From the NCBI RefSeq assembly GCF_002591975.1, contig NZ_NVQE01000026.1:19876-83875 (forward strand): a stretch of 64,000 nt of DNA, in the 5' to 3' direction. How positions within the stretch are numbered: position 1 is the first letter of the stretch; the number at the start of each line of letters is the position of its first letter. This document shows positions 24,856 to 33,221 of the stretch, piece by piece. Under the pieces are notes generated by a model, which had not been told where the DNA came from, did no database searches, and saw only the letters and a program-made list of their open reading frames with translations. Source of the stretch: Mycobacterium neglectum. Lineage in GTDB: Bacteria > Actinomycetota > Actinomycetes > Mycobacteriales > Mycobacteriaceae. The translations under genes were made by a program, and so were the position numbers.

Positions 24856-25249
24856 CGGCCGGCCGGTACCGAAGGAGCGTCACACCGTCCTCGTCACAGA
24901 ACACCGGGACGACGCGCATGCCGATTCGGATGGCCTCGGGTTCGACGGCCACCAGTTCGGTGCTCACCCTCGGACCGGCATCCCATTCGACCACGGCCAA
25001 GAGCTGTGGCAGCTTCTCGGCCCACGGCGGTCCGGTCGGGCGGCGGGCGACGGTGTAGGTGTACACCGTTCCCGCGCCGTCGATCTCGCGCCATTCGAGG
25101 TCGTCGGCCAGGGTTCCCGGTGCGAGCGTGCGCGGGTAGAACACGTACCGGTCCGCGGACGGCGAGTACTGGATCAGAATCCTGTGCTCACGCAACGCAT
25201 CCCAGTAGGGCTGCGACACCGGTGTCGGTTCGGGCAAAGGTGCGGTCAT
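24848..25249 (-). CDS. OB-fold (DUF35-type) partner protein lacking a zinc ribbon
   Basis: 133 residues from the ATG at 25249, one base after the thiolase-fold stop; a TTG at 25264 is an alternative. The N-terminal helix is PVSQPYWDALREHRILIQYS. The OB-fold part has YTYTVARRPTGPPW and LLAVVEWD. In most relatives the ribbon reads QxCxxCGxxxFPPR; here it is QYSPSADRYVFYPR, with no cysteine. These proteins pair with thiolase-like enzymes (as in Ltp2-ChsH2), so it is probably a structural subunit for the upstream thiolase-fold protein. Confidence 0.85.
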   Translation of the reverse strand: MTAPLPEPTPVSQPYWDALREHRILIQYSPSADRYVFYPRTLAPGTLADDLEWREIDGAGTVYTYTVARRPTGPPWAEKLPQLLAVVEWDAGPRVSTELVAVEPEAIRIGMRVVPVFCDEDGVTLLRYRPADD

Positions 25250-25250
25250 G

Positions 25251-26453
25251 TCAATCGCCGCCAAGGATCAGGGCGACCTGCTCGCTCATGATGCCGCCGG
25301 TGCCGCTGACGAACGCCGTGTTGCAGTCGGCAACCTGGGCATCGGCTGAACGGCCCATCACCTGCCTGGCGCCGTCGACGATGTGGTGCATTCCACCCGC
25401 CATCCCGGGCTGCCCGTAGGACAACTGCCCGCCCGCGGTGTTGAGCGGGAAGTCGCCGCGGAAGGTCAGGTCGTGGTCCGTCAGCCATTTCATGCCCTCG
25501 CCCTTACCGCAGAAGCCGGCGTCCTCGAGCGTCATCAGCACGGTGATCGTGTAGCAGTCGTAGACCGACGCCACGTCGATGTCGGACCGCTGCAGCCCCG
25601 CCATCGCGAACGCCCGGTCGGCGGACCGGGCAATCGGCGTGCGCATCAGGTCATCGGCGTAGGTCGCTGTCTTGAAGCGGATGTGCTCCCCGAAGCCCTT
25701 GAGCCACACCGGGCGGTGGCGGCCCCGTCGTGCCACGTCGGCATTGGCGATCAACACACCCGAGCCGCCCTGCACGCGCATCACGGTCTCGAGCATGTGT
25801 ATCGGATCGGCGATCACCGGGCTGTTCAGCACGTCCTCGACGGTGATCGGCGTGCCATGGAACACCGCGCCGGGATGGGCGCACGCGTTGGTCCGCTGGT
25901 CGACGGCGATCCGGGCCAATGCCGCGGCGTCGTAACCATATTCGTGCGCATACCGCTGGGCGATCTGCGCGAAGGGGCCGTTCTGGCCGACGTTGCCGTA
26001 GGGGATCTCGAACTCGGCCTGCGGTGAGCCGTAGTTGTTGCTCGATGCGCCGTACCAGCTGAGTGTGCGCCCGGGCTTGGACTCCGAGCGTGGCACTTCG
26101 GCCGATCCCGGGACGACGGCGAGCACGGCATCGCACAGACCCAACTCGACAGCGGCGGCGGCGCGCCACACCATGCCAGCCGCGGTAGCCCCGCCGAGGT
26201 CCACGCGGTCTCCGAAGTTCAGCGGCAGACCCAGGTACTCGGACAGCGTGGCCGGGGCGAACATGTCCGACTCCGCGATTCCGTGCGTCGAGAGGCCGTT
26301 CACCAGGGCGGTATCCACGCCCGCGTCGTCGATGACCATCTTGGCGAGCCGCGCGTACTGATCCAGCGTGAACGACGGCGGGGCGCTCTGGCGCTTCTCC
26401 GCGGGCAGTTCCGCGATGCCGATGATCGCCGCCTCGCCGCGCAGGCCCGTCAT
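25251..26453 (-). CDS. Thiolase-fold lipid-transfer-type protein, candidate steroid aldolase
   Basis: 400 residues with the SCP-x/Ltp thiolase-like fold. The start is GEAAIIGIAELPAEK, then RVDLGGATAAGMV where true thiolases carry the nucleophilic Cys; here no Cys is present. It ends SVYDCYTITVLMTLEDAGFCGKGEG and NTAGGQLSYGQPGMAGG. In Ltp2, the equivalent YDHFT region supplies a catalytic tyrosine for retro-aldol cleavage of the steroid side chain. With its DUF35 partner next door, aldolase activity is more likely than thiolysis (inference). Overlaps its neighbours by one to four bases. Confidence 0.88.
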   Translation of the reverse strand: MTGLRGEAAIIGIAELPAEKRQSAPPSFTLDQYARLAKMVIDDAGVDTALVNGLSTHGIAESDMFAPATLSEYLGLPLNFGDRVDLGGATAAGMVWRAAAAVELGLCDAVLAVVPGSAEVPRSESKPGRTLSWYGASSNNYGSPQAEFEIPYGNVGQNGPFAQIAQRYAHEYGYDAAALARIAVDQRTNACAHPGAVFHGTPITVEDVLNSPVIADPIHMLETVMRVQGGSGVLIANADVARRGRHRPVWLKGFGEHIRFKTATYADDLMRTPIARSADRAFAMAGLQRSDIDVASVYDCYTITVLMTLEDAGFCGKGEGMKWLTDHDLTFRGDFPLNTAGGQLSYGQPGMAGGMHHIVDGARQVMGRSADAQVADCNTAFVSGTGGIMSEQVALILGGD

Positions 26454-26872
26454 GGCGCGACCTTTGACGGCAGCGCGACGGTCGCGGTACCCGGCATCAG
26501 CACCTCGTCACCGCGCTTGCAGTAGATATCGAGGTCGACGAGGCCGGCCTCCCGTTTGCCGGTGACCACACCGCCGAACGTCAACTGCTGCCCGGGATAC
26601 GCGATCGCCCGGTTCTGGACGGAGAACGCCACCAGCCGGCCTGCGCCGCCGATCCAGTCGGTCAGCGCTCGTGAAAGCAGCGCCGCCTGCAGTGGACCCT
26701 GGACGAGCACGGTGTCGTAGCCCTCGGTGTCGCGGGCCCAGTCCTTGTCGTAGTGGATGCGGTGGCCGTTGTACGTGGCGGCGCTGAAGAAGAACATCTG
26801 CGTCTCGTCGACCGTCACCGACAGCGCTGGGATCACGTCACCGCTGTCGACGTCCTCGTACAACGGGCTCAC
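26450..26872 (-). CDS. MaoC-type hot-dog protein, catalytic-type subunit
   Basis: 140 residues, a single hot-dog fold. The hydratase-type motif is FFFSAATYNGHRIHYDKDWA, with the Asp/His pattern of R-specific enoyl-CoA hydratases. A second motif is LVQGPLQAALLSRAL. It overlaps the following N-type hot-dog gene by four bases. Together they form a split MaoC pair like ChsH1-ChsH2, which hydrates side-chain enoyl-CoA. This gene supplies the usual catalytic half. Confidence 0.85.
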   Translation of the reverse strand: MSPLYEDVDSGDVIPALSVTVDETQMFFFSAATYNGHRIHYDKDWARDTEGYDTVLVQGPLQAALLSRALTDWIGGAGRLVAFSVQNRAIAYPGQQLTFGGVVTGKREAGLVDLDIYCKRGDEVLMPGTATVALPSKVAP

Positions 26873-27372
26873 GCGGGCCGCGCGATCATCGACGTGGTCG
26901 CTTCGGCGAGAAGGTCACGATGCTGGTTGCGGTATTCGGCACGCCAGGTCACCAAAACGAATCTTCCTGACCTGCCTTCCTTCTCGATGATCGACTCGAC
27001 CATGCGGGTCATCTCGACCTCATCGCCGTGGTAGGCGGGCAGGTGGAATGCGGTGCTCTCACCACCGGCCATTCGTCGAGGCGCTTTCGGGAAAGCCATG
27101 CTGCCCGTCACCGCGCCCGAGGAGCCGTCGGGCCGCAACTCGTCGAGCGCGGCGACCCCGAGGATCGCGTACTGCAGATACAGCGGCGGACAGATGACCT
27201 CGCGAAAGCCATGACTGCGCGCGTAGTCCGCGTCGAACCACAGCGGATTGTGATCGCCGACGGCGGCGGCCCAGCGCTGCCAGTCCCGCCGATACACCTC
27301 GCCGGTGGCGACGGCTACCACGGTTCCGACCCTGGCGGCCGATTCCGGGTCGACAAGGCTTTCCGCGCTCAT
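26869..27372 (-). CDS. MaoC-like N-terminal hot-dog protein (FAS1-dehydratase type)
   Basis: 167 residues. The segment RRDWQRWAAAVGDHNPLWFDADYARSHGF with VICPPLYLQYAI is the MaoC-N/FAS1-dehydratase hot-dog. The YHGDEVEMTRMVESIIEKEGRSG strand resembles the non-catalytic half of two-component hydratases. Overlaps by four bases on both sides (27369-27372 and 26869-26872) mark it as an operon member. Probable heteromer with the gene at 26450-26872. Confidence 0.85.
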   Translation of the reverse strand: MSAESLVDPESAARVGTVVAVATGEVYRRDWQRWAAAVGDHNPLWFDADYARSHGFREVICPPLYLQYAILGVAALDELRPDGSSGAVTGSMAFPKAPRRMAGGESTAFHLPAYHGDEVEMTRMVESIIEKEGRSGRFVLVTWRAEYRNQHRDLLAEATTSMIARPA

Positions 27373-28379
27373 CGTGAACCTCTCGTGCCGTCAAGCCATT
27401 TCGCGGCGATGTCCGCCCCACCGCCGAGTGTCGAGAGCACCCGCGCGCGCTCGGAGAACAGGTGCAGGCCGGTGTCGACGACGTAACCCATACCGCCGTG
27501 GAGTTGATGCGCGTCGAGGGTGACCTTCTTCACCTCGGCGGCGCGTATCCGGGCGATCGCCGTCTCGCGGGTCGCGACCTTGCCGCGCCCGACCCAGAAC
27601 GCCGCCGACTGCGCCGCGAGACGCGCCGCGGCCAGCGCGATGTGCATGTCGGCGACCATATGCTGCGCCGCCTGGAACGACGCGATCGGCCTGCCGAACT
27701 GCTCACGCATCTTCGTATAGTCCACGGTGCGGTCGATCACCGCCTCGCCGACACCGACGAGATCCAGACAATCCAGCGCCACAAGGGCATTCGCTGTCCG
27801 TCGCAGCTGATCCTCGTCGACCGGCGTCGGCTCGTCGATCATGACGTCGTCGAACCGAACCGTGAATACCCCGAAGCCGCCCATGATCGGCAAGGGCTCG
27901 ACATCAACCCCGTTGGCGGTGGTGTCGACGGCCACGACGCCCGCGTCTGTGCTCGCGACGATCACATCGGCCAGGTCGGCGTCGGCGACGTAGTGCACGT
28001 CACCGCTGACCCGGCAGGTGTCACCGTCACGGCGCACCCGCAATTGCGGGGTCACGTCGGCGGCGTCACGCGGGTTGAACAACGCGTACGTTCCGCGCGC
28101 CTCGCCGGACGACAGACGCGGCAACCATGCCGAACCGACGCCAAGCCAGTCGACGGCGAGCGCCGCGTACAGCGTGCTCTGAACCACTCTGGGGCACAGC
28201 GCCCGTCCCGCCTCGACGCAAAAAACACCGATGTCGTTGAGGCCGGCGTCGACCACCAAGCCGAGGATGCCCGCCGATGCGAGCGCTTTCCACTGCGCGT
28301 CCGGCTTTAGGTCGGCCGCCAGCACGCTGCGGCACATTGCGGCCAGGTCGCGTTCGTCCTGCGAAGGAATCACCCGCAT
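27369..28379 (-). CDS. Acyl-CoA dehydrogenase, short subunit
   Basis: 336 residues, shorter than the usual ~390, with a compressed N-terminal helical domain. The middle domain contains YALFNPRDAADV, and the C-terminal region has MREQFGRPIASFQAAQHMVADMHIALAAARL and HQLHGGMGYVVDTGLHLF. Mycobacterial steroid side-chain dehydrogenases are often alpha2beta2 heterotetramers in which one subunit lacks part of the FAD or active site (ChsE types). Pairing with the full-length subunit four bases upstream fits that pattern. Confidence 0.88.
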   Translation of the reverse strand: MRVIPSQDERDLAAMCRSVLAADLKPDAQWKALASAGILGLVVDAGLNDIGVFCVEAGRALCPRVVQSTLYAALAVDWLGVGSAWLPRLSSGEARGTYALFNPRDAADVTPQLRVRRDGDTCRVSGDVHYVADADLADVIVASTDAGVVAVDTTANGVDVEPLPIMGGFGVFTVRFDDVMIDEPTPVDEDQLRRTANALVALDCLDLVGVGEAVIDRTVDYTKMREQFGRPIASFQAAQHMVADMHIALAAARLAAQSAAFWVGRGKVATRETAIARIRAAEVKKVTLDAHQLHGGMGYVVDTGLHLFSERARVLSTLGGGADIAAKWLDGTRGSR

Positions 28380-28383
28380 ACCG

Positions 28384-29535
28384 TCACCTCCCGTACGACG
28401 GCATCTTGTGACCGCGCTGGGCGATCACGTCACGAAGGACTTCGTTGGTGCCACCGCCGAACCGCATGAGAGGCGACACCCGGTAGAGGCGCTCGAAGAA
28501 TCCGTCGAGCGGTGCACCGGCGCTGCGGTGCGCCCGCAGACCCTCGGGACCCAGCAGGTCGAGCGCGAGGTCGGCGATCCGCTGCCGGAGCTCACTGGTG
28601 AAGATCTTCTCGACGCTGACCTCCACGGAGGGGATACGGCCGCTGTCGAGCATCGAGGCGGCTTCCAGACCCATCAATCTGGCGACCTCGACGTCGGCCT
28701 CGGCCTGGGCGAGCCGCCGCCGAAACGCTGGATCCGGGTCACCGGCGAGCGCGGTCAGCTCGTCGAGCGCACGACGTAGGTCGCCCACGTTGATCAACGC
28801 GCCGCGCTCCAGGTCCAGCGCACCGGTGATGTAGGTCCACCCCATGTTGAGCTCGCCGACCAGGTTGGTGGCCGGCACGCGCACGTCGCGGAAGAACGTC
28901 TCGTTGGTGCGATAGCCCGACCACGCGTACAGCGGGTGGATGTCGATGCCCGGGCTGTCGATGGGTACCACGATCACCGAGATGCCGCGATGTCTCGGCG
29001 CGTCCGGGTCGGTGCGCACGCACAACCACTCGTGGGTGGACCGCTGGGCGCCGCTGTTCCAGATCTTCGAGCCGTTGATCACCCATTCATCGCCGTCGCG
29101 CACCGCGCGCGTGCGCAGGCTGGCCAGGTCGGTGCCGGCGTTGGGCTCGGAGTAGCCGAGCGCGAAGATGATCTCGCCTCTGGCGACGCCGGGCAGGAAC
29201 TCCGTCTTGTTCTGCTCGGTGCCGTGCCGCATGATCATCGGCGCCACCGATGTCACCGTGAGATCGGGCCCGGGCACGCCGACATACTCGAACTCGCTCA
29301 TCAGCAGGTGCTGGTGCATGGCGGTAAGGCCGAGCCCGCCGTACTCCTTCGGCCAGTTCAGGCCGAACCAGCCCTTCTCGCCGATCTTGCGGCGGAACGC
29401 TGTCAGCTCGCCGCCCTGGTGTTCGAGTCCATGCTCGGCCATCTCCGCCCGTAGCGCCGCGGTGACGTTCTCGTCGAGGAACTGCCGCACCTCGTCCACC
29501 CAGGCTCGCTGCTCGTCGTCGAGCTCGAAGTCCAC
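28384..29535 (-). CDS. Acyl-CoA dehydrogenase, full-length subunit (FadE)
   Basis: 383 residues. The FAD/substrate motif is ALGYSEPNAGTDLASLRT, the middle strand VINGSKIWNSGAQ, and the C-terminal MRFGGGTNEVLRDVIAQRGHKMPSYGR. The GTG at 29535 is preceded by TAGTGT, a -10 element seven bases away, so the operon message is probably leaderless. It is the first gene of the seven-gene operon ending at 23257. It likely dehydrogenates a steroid side-chain acyl-CoA as a heteromer with the next product. Resembles FadE26-type proteins in context, not clearly an orthologue. Confidence 0.9.
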   Translation of the reverse strand: MDFELDDEQRAWVDEVRQFLDENVTAALRAEMAEHGLEHQGGELTAFRRKIGEKGWFGLNWPKEYGGLGLTAMHQHLLMSEFEYVGVPGPDLTVTSVAPMIMRHGTEQNKTEFLPGVARGEIIFALGYSEPNAGTDLASLRTRAVRDGDEWVINGSKIWNSGAQRSTHEWLCVRTDPDAPRHRGISVIVVPIDSPGIDIHPLYAWSGYRTNETFFRDVRVPATNLVGELNMGWTYITGALDLERGALINVGDLRRALDELTALAGDPDPAFRRRLAQAEADVEVARLMGLEAASMLDSGRIPSVEVSVEKIFTSELRQRIADLALDLLGPEGLRAHRSAGAPLDGFFERLYRVSPLMRFGGGTNEVLRDVIAQRGHKMPSYGR

Positions 29536-29918
29536 GCAGGCGACACTATCGAGAAAGTGTTCACCGGGCGGGCGAACTGTGCCGTCACTAGCGCGTGTCC
29601 GACGTGCTTTCCGCGCCGCGCGGACGGGGATCGAGGTCCTGTCTGCAGTCCTATGGTCGAGAGTGCACCCATGGCTGTGACTGGCGTGACGACCCTGAGT
29701 TCAATCTCGACTGTAGGAAGTGCAGGCGGCAGTACCGACCGCTGCCGTCCTCGCACCACGCGCGCAGCGGGCGGTGCGGTCTGCGGATCCGCAGCACATC
29801 TGGCAAGCGTCGTCACTGCTCTGCGCGAAATGCCCTGATTGGTCATCTCGGTCGGTCCGAAAACGCTCGTCACCGGCATAGTTCGTCGCCCAGGCGTGCG
29901 GGTTTGTAGTCTTCGGGG
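29536..29918. other. Intergenic region, 383 bp, no convincing gene
   Basis: It holds the divergent promoters of the FadE operon and the kinase. ACACT (29543-29547) and AGTGT (29556-29560) form an inverted repeat overlapping the FadE -10 element, a candidate operator. Short Cys-containing open frames exist at 29557-29838 and 29595-29909, but they lack ribosome sites and family resemblance. Confidence 0.6.
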
Positions 29919-31688
29919 ATGCCGTTCGAGAACGGCGAGGTCTTCGCCGGCTACGTGATCCAGCGGTTGCTGGGCACCGGTGGCTCGGGAGAGGTCTACC
30001 TCGCCCAGCATCCGCGCCTGCCTCGTCAGGACGCGTTGAAGGTGCTGTCGCTGGACTCGACGGCCGATGACGAGTTCCGGGCCCGATTCAACCGCGAGGC
30101 CGAATTGGCGGCGACGCTGTGGCACCCCCACATCGTCGGCGTCCTCGACCGTGGTGAGTTCAACGGTCGTCTGTGGATCTCGATGGACTATGTGGACGGC
30201 ACCGACGCGGGCCGATTGATTCGTGAGACCTACCCCCGCGGCATGCCGGAACACGACGTGTGGGAGATCGTGACGGCGGTGGCCGATGCGCTCGACTTCG
30301 GTCACGAGCGCCAGCTGCTCCATCGTGACGTCAAGCCCGAGAACATCCTCGTCACCGCCTCCGATGGCCACCGGCGCCGGGTGTTGTTGACCGACTTCGG
30401 GATCGCCCGCAGGATCGATGACGCCAGCAATCTCACCAACACCAACATCGCGTTGGGCACCATCAACTACGTGGCCCCCGAGCAGCTGCTGGGCAGGGCG
30501 ATCGACGGTCGGGCGGATCAATACGCGTTGGCTGCCACGACCTTTCACCTGCTGACCGGCTCACCGGTGTTCGAAGACTCGAACCCCGCCGTCATCATCA
30601 GCCACCATCTGGGGACCCTGCCGCCGCGGATATCGGACCGGCGACCCGATCTCGCGCACCTCGACGCCGTGCTGACAAGGGCGCTCGCCAAAGATCCAAC
30701 CGAGCGCTACCCGACATGCATGGACTTCGCCCGAGCCCTCACACAGCAGAGTCCACGCCCGCAGGCAGCCGATCTCGGCGCAGACGAGCGGCCAGTCACG
30801 CAGCGTTTGGAGCGCCTCGTCATTCATGGGACGGCACGGGGCGTACAGCGCCGCGCAATGGGCGATCGAGATGCCATCGGGCTCCTGTCATTTCATCTGG
30901 TGCCGTTTGAAGCCATTGCCGGCCGGGACGCGCCCGTCCCCGTCGAGATCCAAACTCAGCTCGTCAAGGATCAACTTGCCGACGGAGATGAGGTCGAGGT
31001 CAGCGGGACCTGGGACGGCGAGGGTCTGGACGCGGACACGATCGTCAACATCTCGGCCGGCGTGAAACCACCGCGGCGGCGGCCCAAGACCCCGGCCAAA
31101 CTGCCACGCGCCGACGCTCCGACGAAGGCTCGCAAACGCAAATGGGTCCCGATCGCCGCACTTCTCGCCGTGATCGCAGTGGTGGCCGGCGGGGTGCTGT
31201 ACTTCACCGGAGCACTCGGTGTCTCGACCGGCCCCGGACCGATCGTCAAGCCCGCGAGCGCGACCGTCTTCTCTCCCGGCGGCACACCGGACAATCCGCA
31301 GGATGCCGGCAAGGCGATCGACGGCGACCCGGACACCGCGTGGTCCACCGTCACCTATCGCGACGCCGTCCCGTTTCCGACCTTCATCGAGGGCCAGGGT
31401 TTGATGCTGCACCTGTCCGAGCCGACGGCACTGAGCGCAGTCACCATCGACATCTCCAGCACGGGAACGGAAGTGCAGATCCGCTCATCGCCGACCGAGA
31501 GGCCCGCCGCGTTGTCTGACACCACCGAACTGGCCCCCACCGCCGCATTGCAGCCGGGGCAGAACCGCATCGAGGTGCACGACTCAGCCAAGACATCCAA
31601 TGTGCTGGTGTGGATCTCCAATCTGGGCACGACCGACGGCCGCAGCCGGACGGAAATCTCGGAGGTCACGCTGCAGGCAGCGGGCTGA
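29919..31688 (+). CDS. Ser/Thr protein kinase with one membrane span and a discoidin-like ectodomain
   Basis: 589 residues. The kinase domain (1-275) has GTGGSGEVYLA, K41, HRDVKPEN (D137) and DFG (D159), so it should be active. Residues 303-380 form a beta-rich segment (LSFHLVPFEAI, DEVEVSGTWDGEGLDADTIVNIS) of OB-like appearance. A basic linker and one span (409-430) follow. The extracellular C-terminal domain (450-589) contains DNPQDAGKAIDGDPDTAWST and later LSEPTALSAVTIDIS, a discoidin/F5-8C-like pattern also seen at the end of mycobacterial MviN. No PASTA repeats. The ectodomain may sense a cell-wall ligand (inference). Confidence 0.9.
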   Translation: MPFENGEVFAGYVIQRLLGTGGSGEVYLAQHPRLPRQDALKVLSLDSTADDEFRARFNREAELAATLWHPHIVGVLDRGEFNGRLWISMDYVDGTDAGRLIRETYPRGMPEHDVWEIVTAVADALDFGHERQLLHRDVKPENILVTASDGHRRRVLLTDFGIARRIDDASNLTNTNIALGTINYVAPEQLLGRAIDGRADQYALAATTFHLLTGSPVFEDSNPAVIISHHLGTLPPRISDRRPDLAHLDAVLTRALAKDPTERYPTCMDFARALTQQSPRPQAADLGADERPVTQRLERLVIHGTARGVQRRAMGDRDAIGLLSFHLVPFEAIAGRDAPVPVEIQTQLVKDQLADGDEVEVSGTWDGEGLDADTIVNISAGVKPPRRRPKTPAKLPRADAPTKARKRKWVPIAALLAVIAVVAGGVLYFTGALGVSTGPGPIVKPASATVFSPGGTPDNPQDAGKAIDGDPDTAWSTVTYRDAVPFPTFIEGQGLMLHLSEPTALSAVTIDISSTGTEVQIRSSPTERPAALSDTTELAPTAALQPGQNRIEVHDSAKTSNVLVWISNLGTTDGRSRTEISEVTLQAAG

Positions 31689-31695
31689 GTAAGCG

Positions 31696-32451
31696 ATGCC
31701 GAACAGCGATGTCGACCGGCGGCTGGCCCCGAAGCCGTCGGCAGGCTATATCTACCAGACCTCGTGGCCCGTCCCGACCGGTGATATCGGCGGTCAGCTG
31801 CAGTTGCGCCTTGACGGGGTGGCCCGGTACATCCAGGAGGTCGGCGCCGAGAATCTGCTCGATGCCGGTGAAGCCGAGGAGCATCCGCACTGGCTGGTCC
31901 AACGCACGGTGATCGACGTCATCGAACCGATCGAGTGGCCGAATGAGGTGTCGTTCAGCCGGTGGTGCTCGGCGCTGTCGACGCGATGGTGCACCATGCG
32001 CGTCGACCTGGTCGGCAACGACGGCGGCCGCATCGAAACCGAGGGTTTTTGGATCGCGATCAACGAACGGACCCTGACACCGCAGCGGGTCTCCGACAGT
32101 CTCATCGAGAAGTTCGCCAGCACCACCGAGGAGCACCGCCTCAAGTGGCGACCGTGGCTGGCCAACCCGGACGATTTCGACGTCGTTGCGCCATTCGCAT
32201 TGCGTCGCACCGACATCGACGTGTTCGAACACGTCACCAACACCGCATACTGGCATGCCATCCACGAAGTCATGGCCGACGTGCCCGACGTGTGCCGGCC
32301 GCCGTATCGCGCTGTCGTGGAATACCGCCGACCGATTCAGTACGGCGAAGACGTCACTCTGCGGTGGGCCCGCCGCGATGACGACGTGAACATCGCCATC
32401 GCCGTGGGTGACGAAGTCCGCGCCGCAGCGCTGCTACGCAAGCTCCGCTGA
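31696..32451 (+). CDS. Acyl-ACP thioesterase (FatA/FatB type)
   Basis: 251 residues with two tandem hot-dog folds. The N-terminal one has TGDIGGQLQLRLDGVARYIQEVGAE and HWLVQRTVIDVIEPIEWP; the C-terminal one has RRTDIDVFEHVTNTAYWHAIHEVM, where the Asp and the VTNTAYW motif form the usual active site. It releases fatty acids from acyl carrier protein. It starts eight bases after the kinase stop, so the two are probably co-transcribed, although no functional link is evident. Confidence 0.87.
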   Translation: MPNSDVDRRLAPKPSAGYIYQTSWPVPTGDIGGQLQLRLDGVARYIQEVGAENLLDAGEAEEHPHWLVQRTVIDVIEPIEWPNEVSFSRWCSALSTRWCTMRVDLVGNDGGRIETEGFWIAINERTLTPQRVSDSLIEKFASTTEEHRLKWRPWLANPDDFDVVAPFALRRTDIDVFEHVTNTAYWHAIHEVMADVPDVCRPPYRAVVEYRRPIQYGEDVTLRWARRDDDVNIAIAVGDEVRAAALLRKLR

Positions 32452-32468
32452 CATCGATCGCACGGACG

Positions 32469-33221
32469 TCATCCCGCGACGCCGCCGTCGATGGTCATGA
32501 GTGATCCGGTGGTGTAACTCGACGCGTCGGAGAGCAGATACACGACGGCGCCGACGATCTCATCGGGGCGACCGACGCGACCCATCGCGATGCCACGCAG
32601 GATCTCGGGGTTCTGCACCAGACCTGACGCTGCGTCGGTGTCGAACGTGCCGCAGATGATTCCGTTGACCCGGACGCCGACCGACGCATACTCGCGGGCC
32701 GTCGCTGAGGTCAATGCGTTCAACCCGGCCTTCGCCGCGGCGTACACCGTCGTCAGTGGCGTGGGCCGCACCGAGGCCAGCGAGCTGATGTTGATGATCG
32801 AACCGCCACCAGTAGCGGCCATCGCCGTGGCGGCGAGGGCCGTGAGACGCGTCGGTCCTTTCAGGTTGACGCCGATCACCTTGTCGAACAACGTCTCCGA
32901 GGTATCGAGCAACGACGGTGCCAACGGGCTCATCCCGGCATTGTTGACCAGACCATCAAGTCGGCCCCATCGGGCGGCAGCGGCATCGACGACAGCGCCC
33001 AGTGAATCCCATTGGCCGACATGGCAGCTCAACGCGTGAGCACAACCGCCACTGTCGGCGATTCGGGCGGCGAGCTCTTCGCACGACGCAAGTTTGCGAC
33101 TGGCGATGACAACCCGGGCACCTCGTTGAGCCAGTCCCACGCTCATGGCGGCGCCGAGGCCGCGACTTCCCCCGGTGACAAGCACCACCCGATCGGTGAG
33201 GTCGAAGAGGGAATCGTTCAT
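32469..33221 (-). CDS. SDR-family oxidoreductase
   Basis: 250 residues. The cofactor motif is VTGGSRGLGAAMSVGL, with NNAGMSPLAPS, catalytic Ser in INISSLASVRP and Y-x3-K in YAAAKAGL; the C-terminus ASSYTTGSLMTIDGG is classical. Probably a 3-oxoacyl or hydroxysteroid-type NAD(P) dehydrogenase. It overlaps the phosphotransferase by four bases and is last of the operon starting at 36153. Confidence 0.9.
   Translation of the reverse strand: MNDSLFDLTDRVVLVTGGSRGLGAAMSVGLAQRGARVVIASRKLASCEELAARIADSGGCAHALSCHVGQWDSLGAVVDAAAARWGRLDGLVNNAGMSPLAPSLLDTSETLFDKVIGVNLKGPTRLTALAATAMAATGGGSIINISSLASVRPTPLTTVYAAAKAGLNALTSATAREYASVGVRVNGIICGTFDTDAASGLVQNPEILRGIAMGRVGRPDEIVGAVVYLLSDASSYTTGSLMTIDGGVAG

Noticed and set aside
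29557..29909. Cys-rich open frames between the FadE operon and the kinase
   Set aside because: Two overlapping frames contain several cysteines, but neither has a ribosome site, consistent motif spacing or a family resemblance, and they overlap each other.
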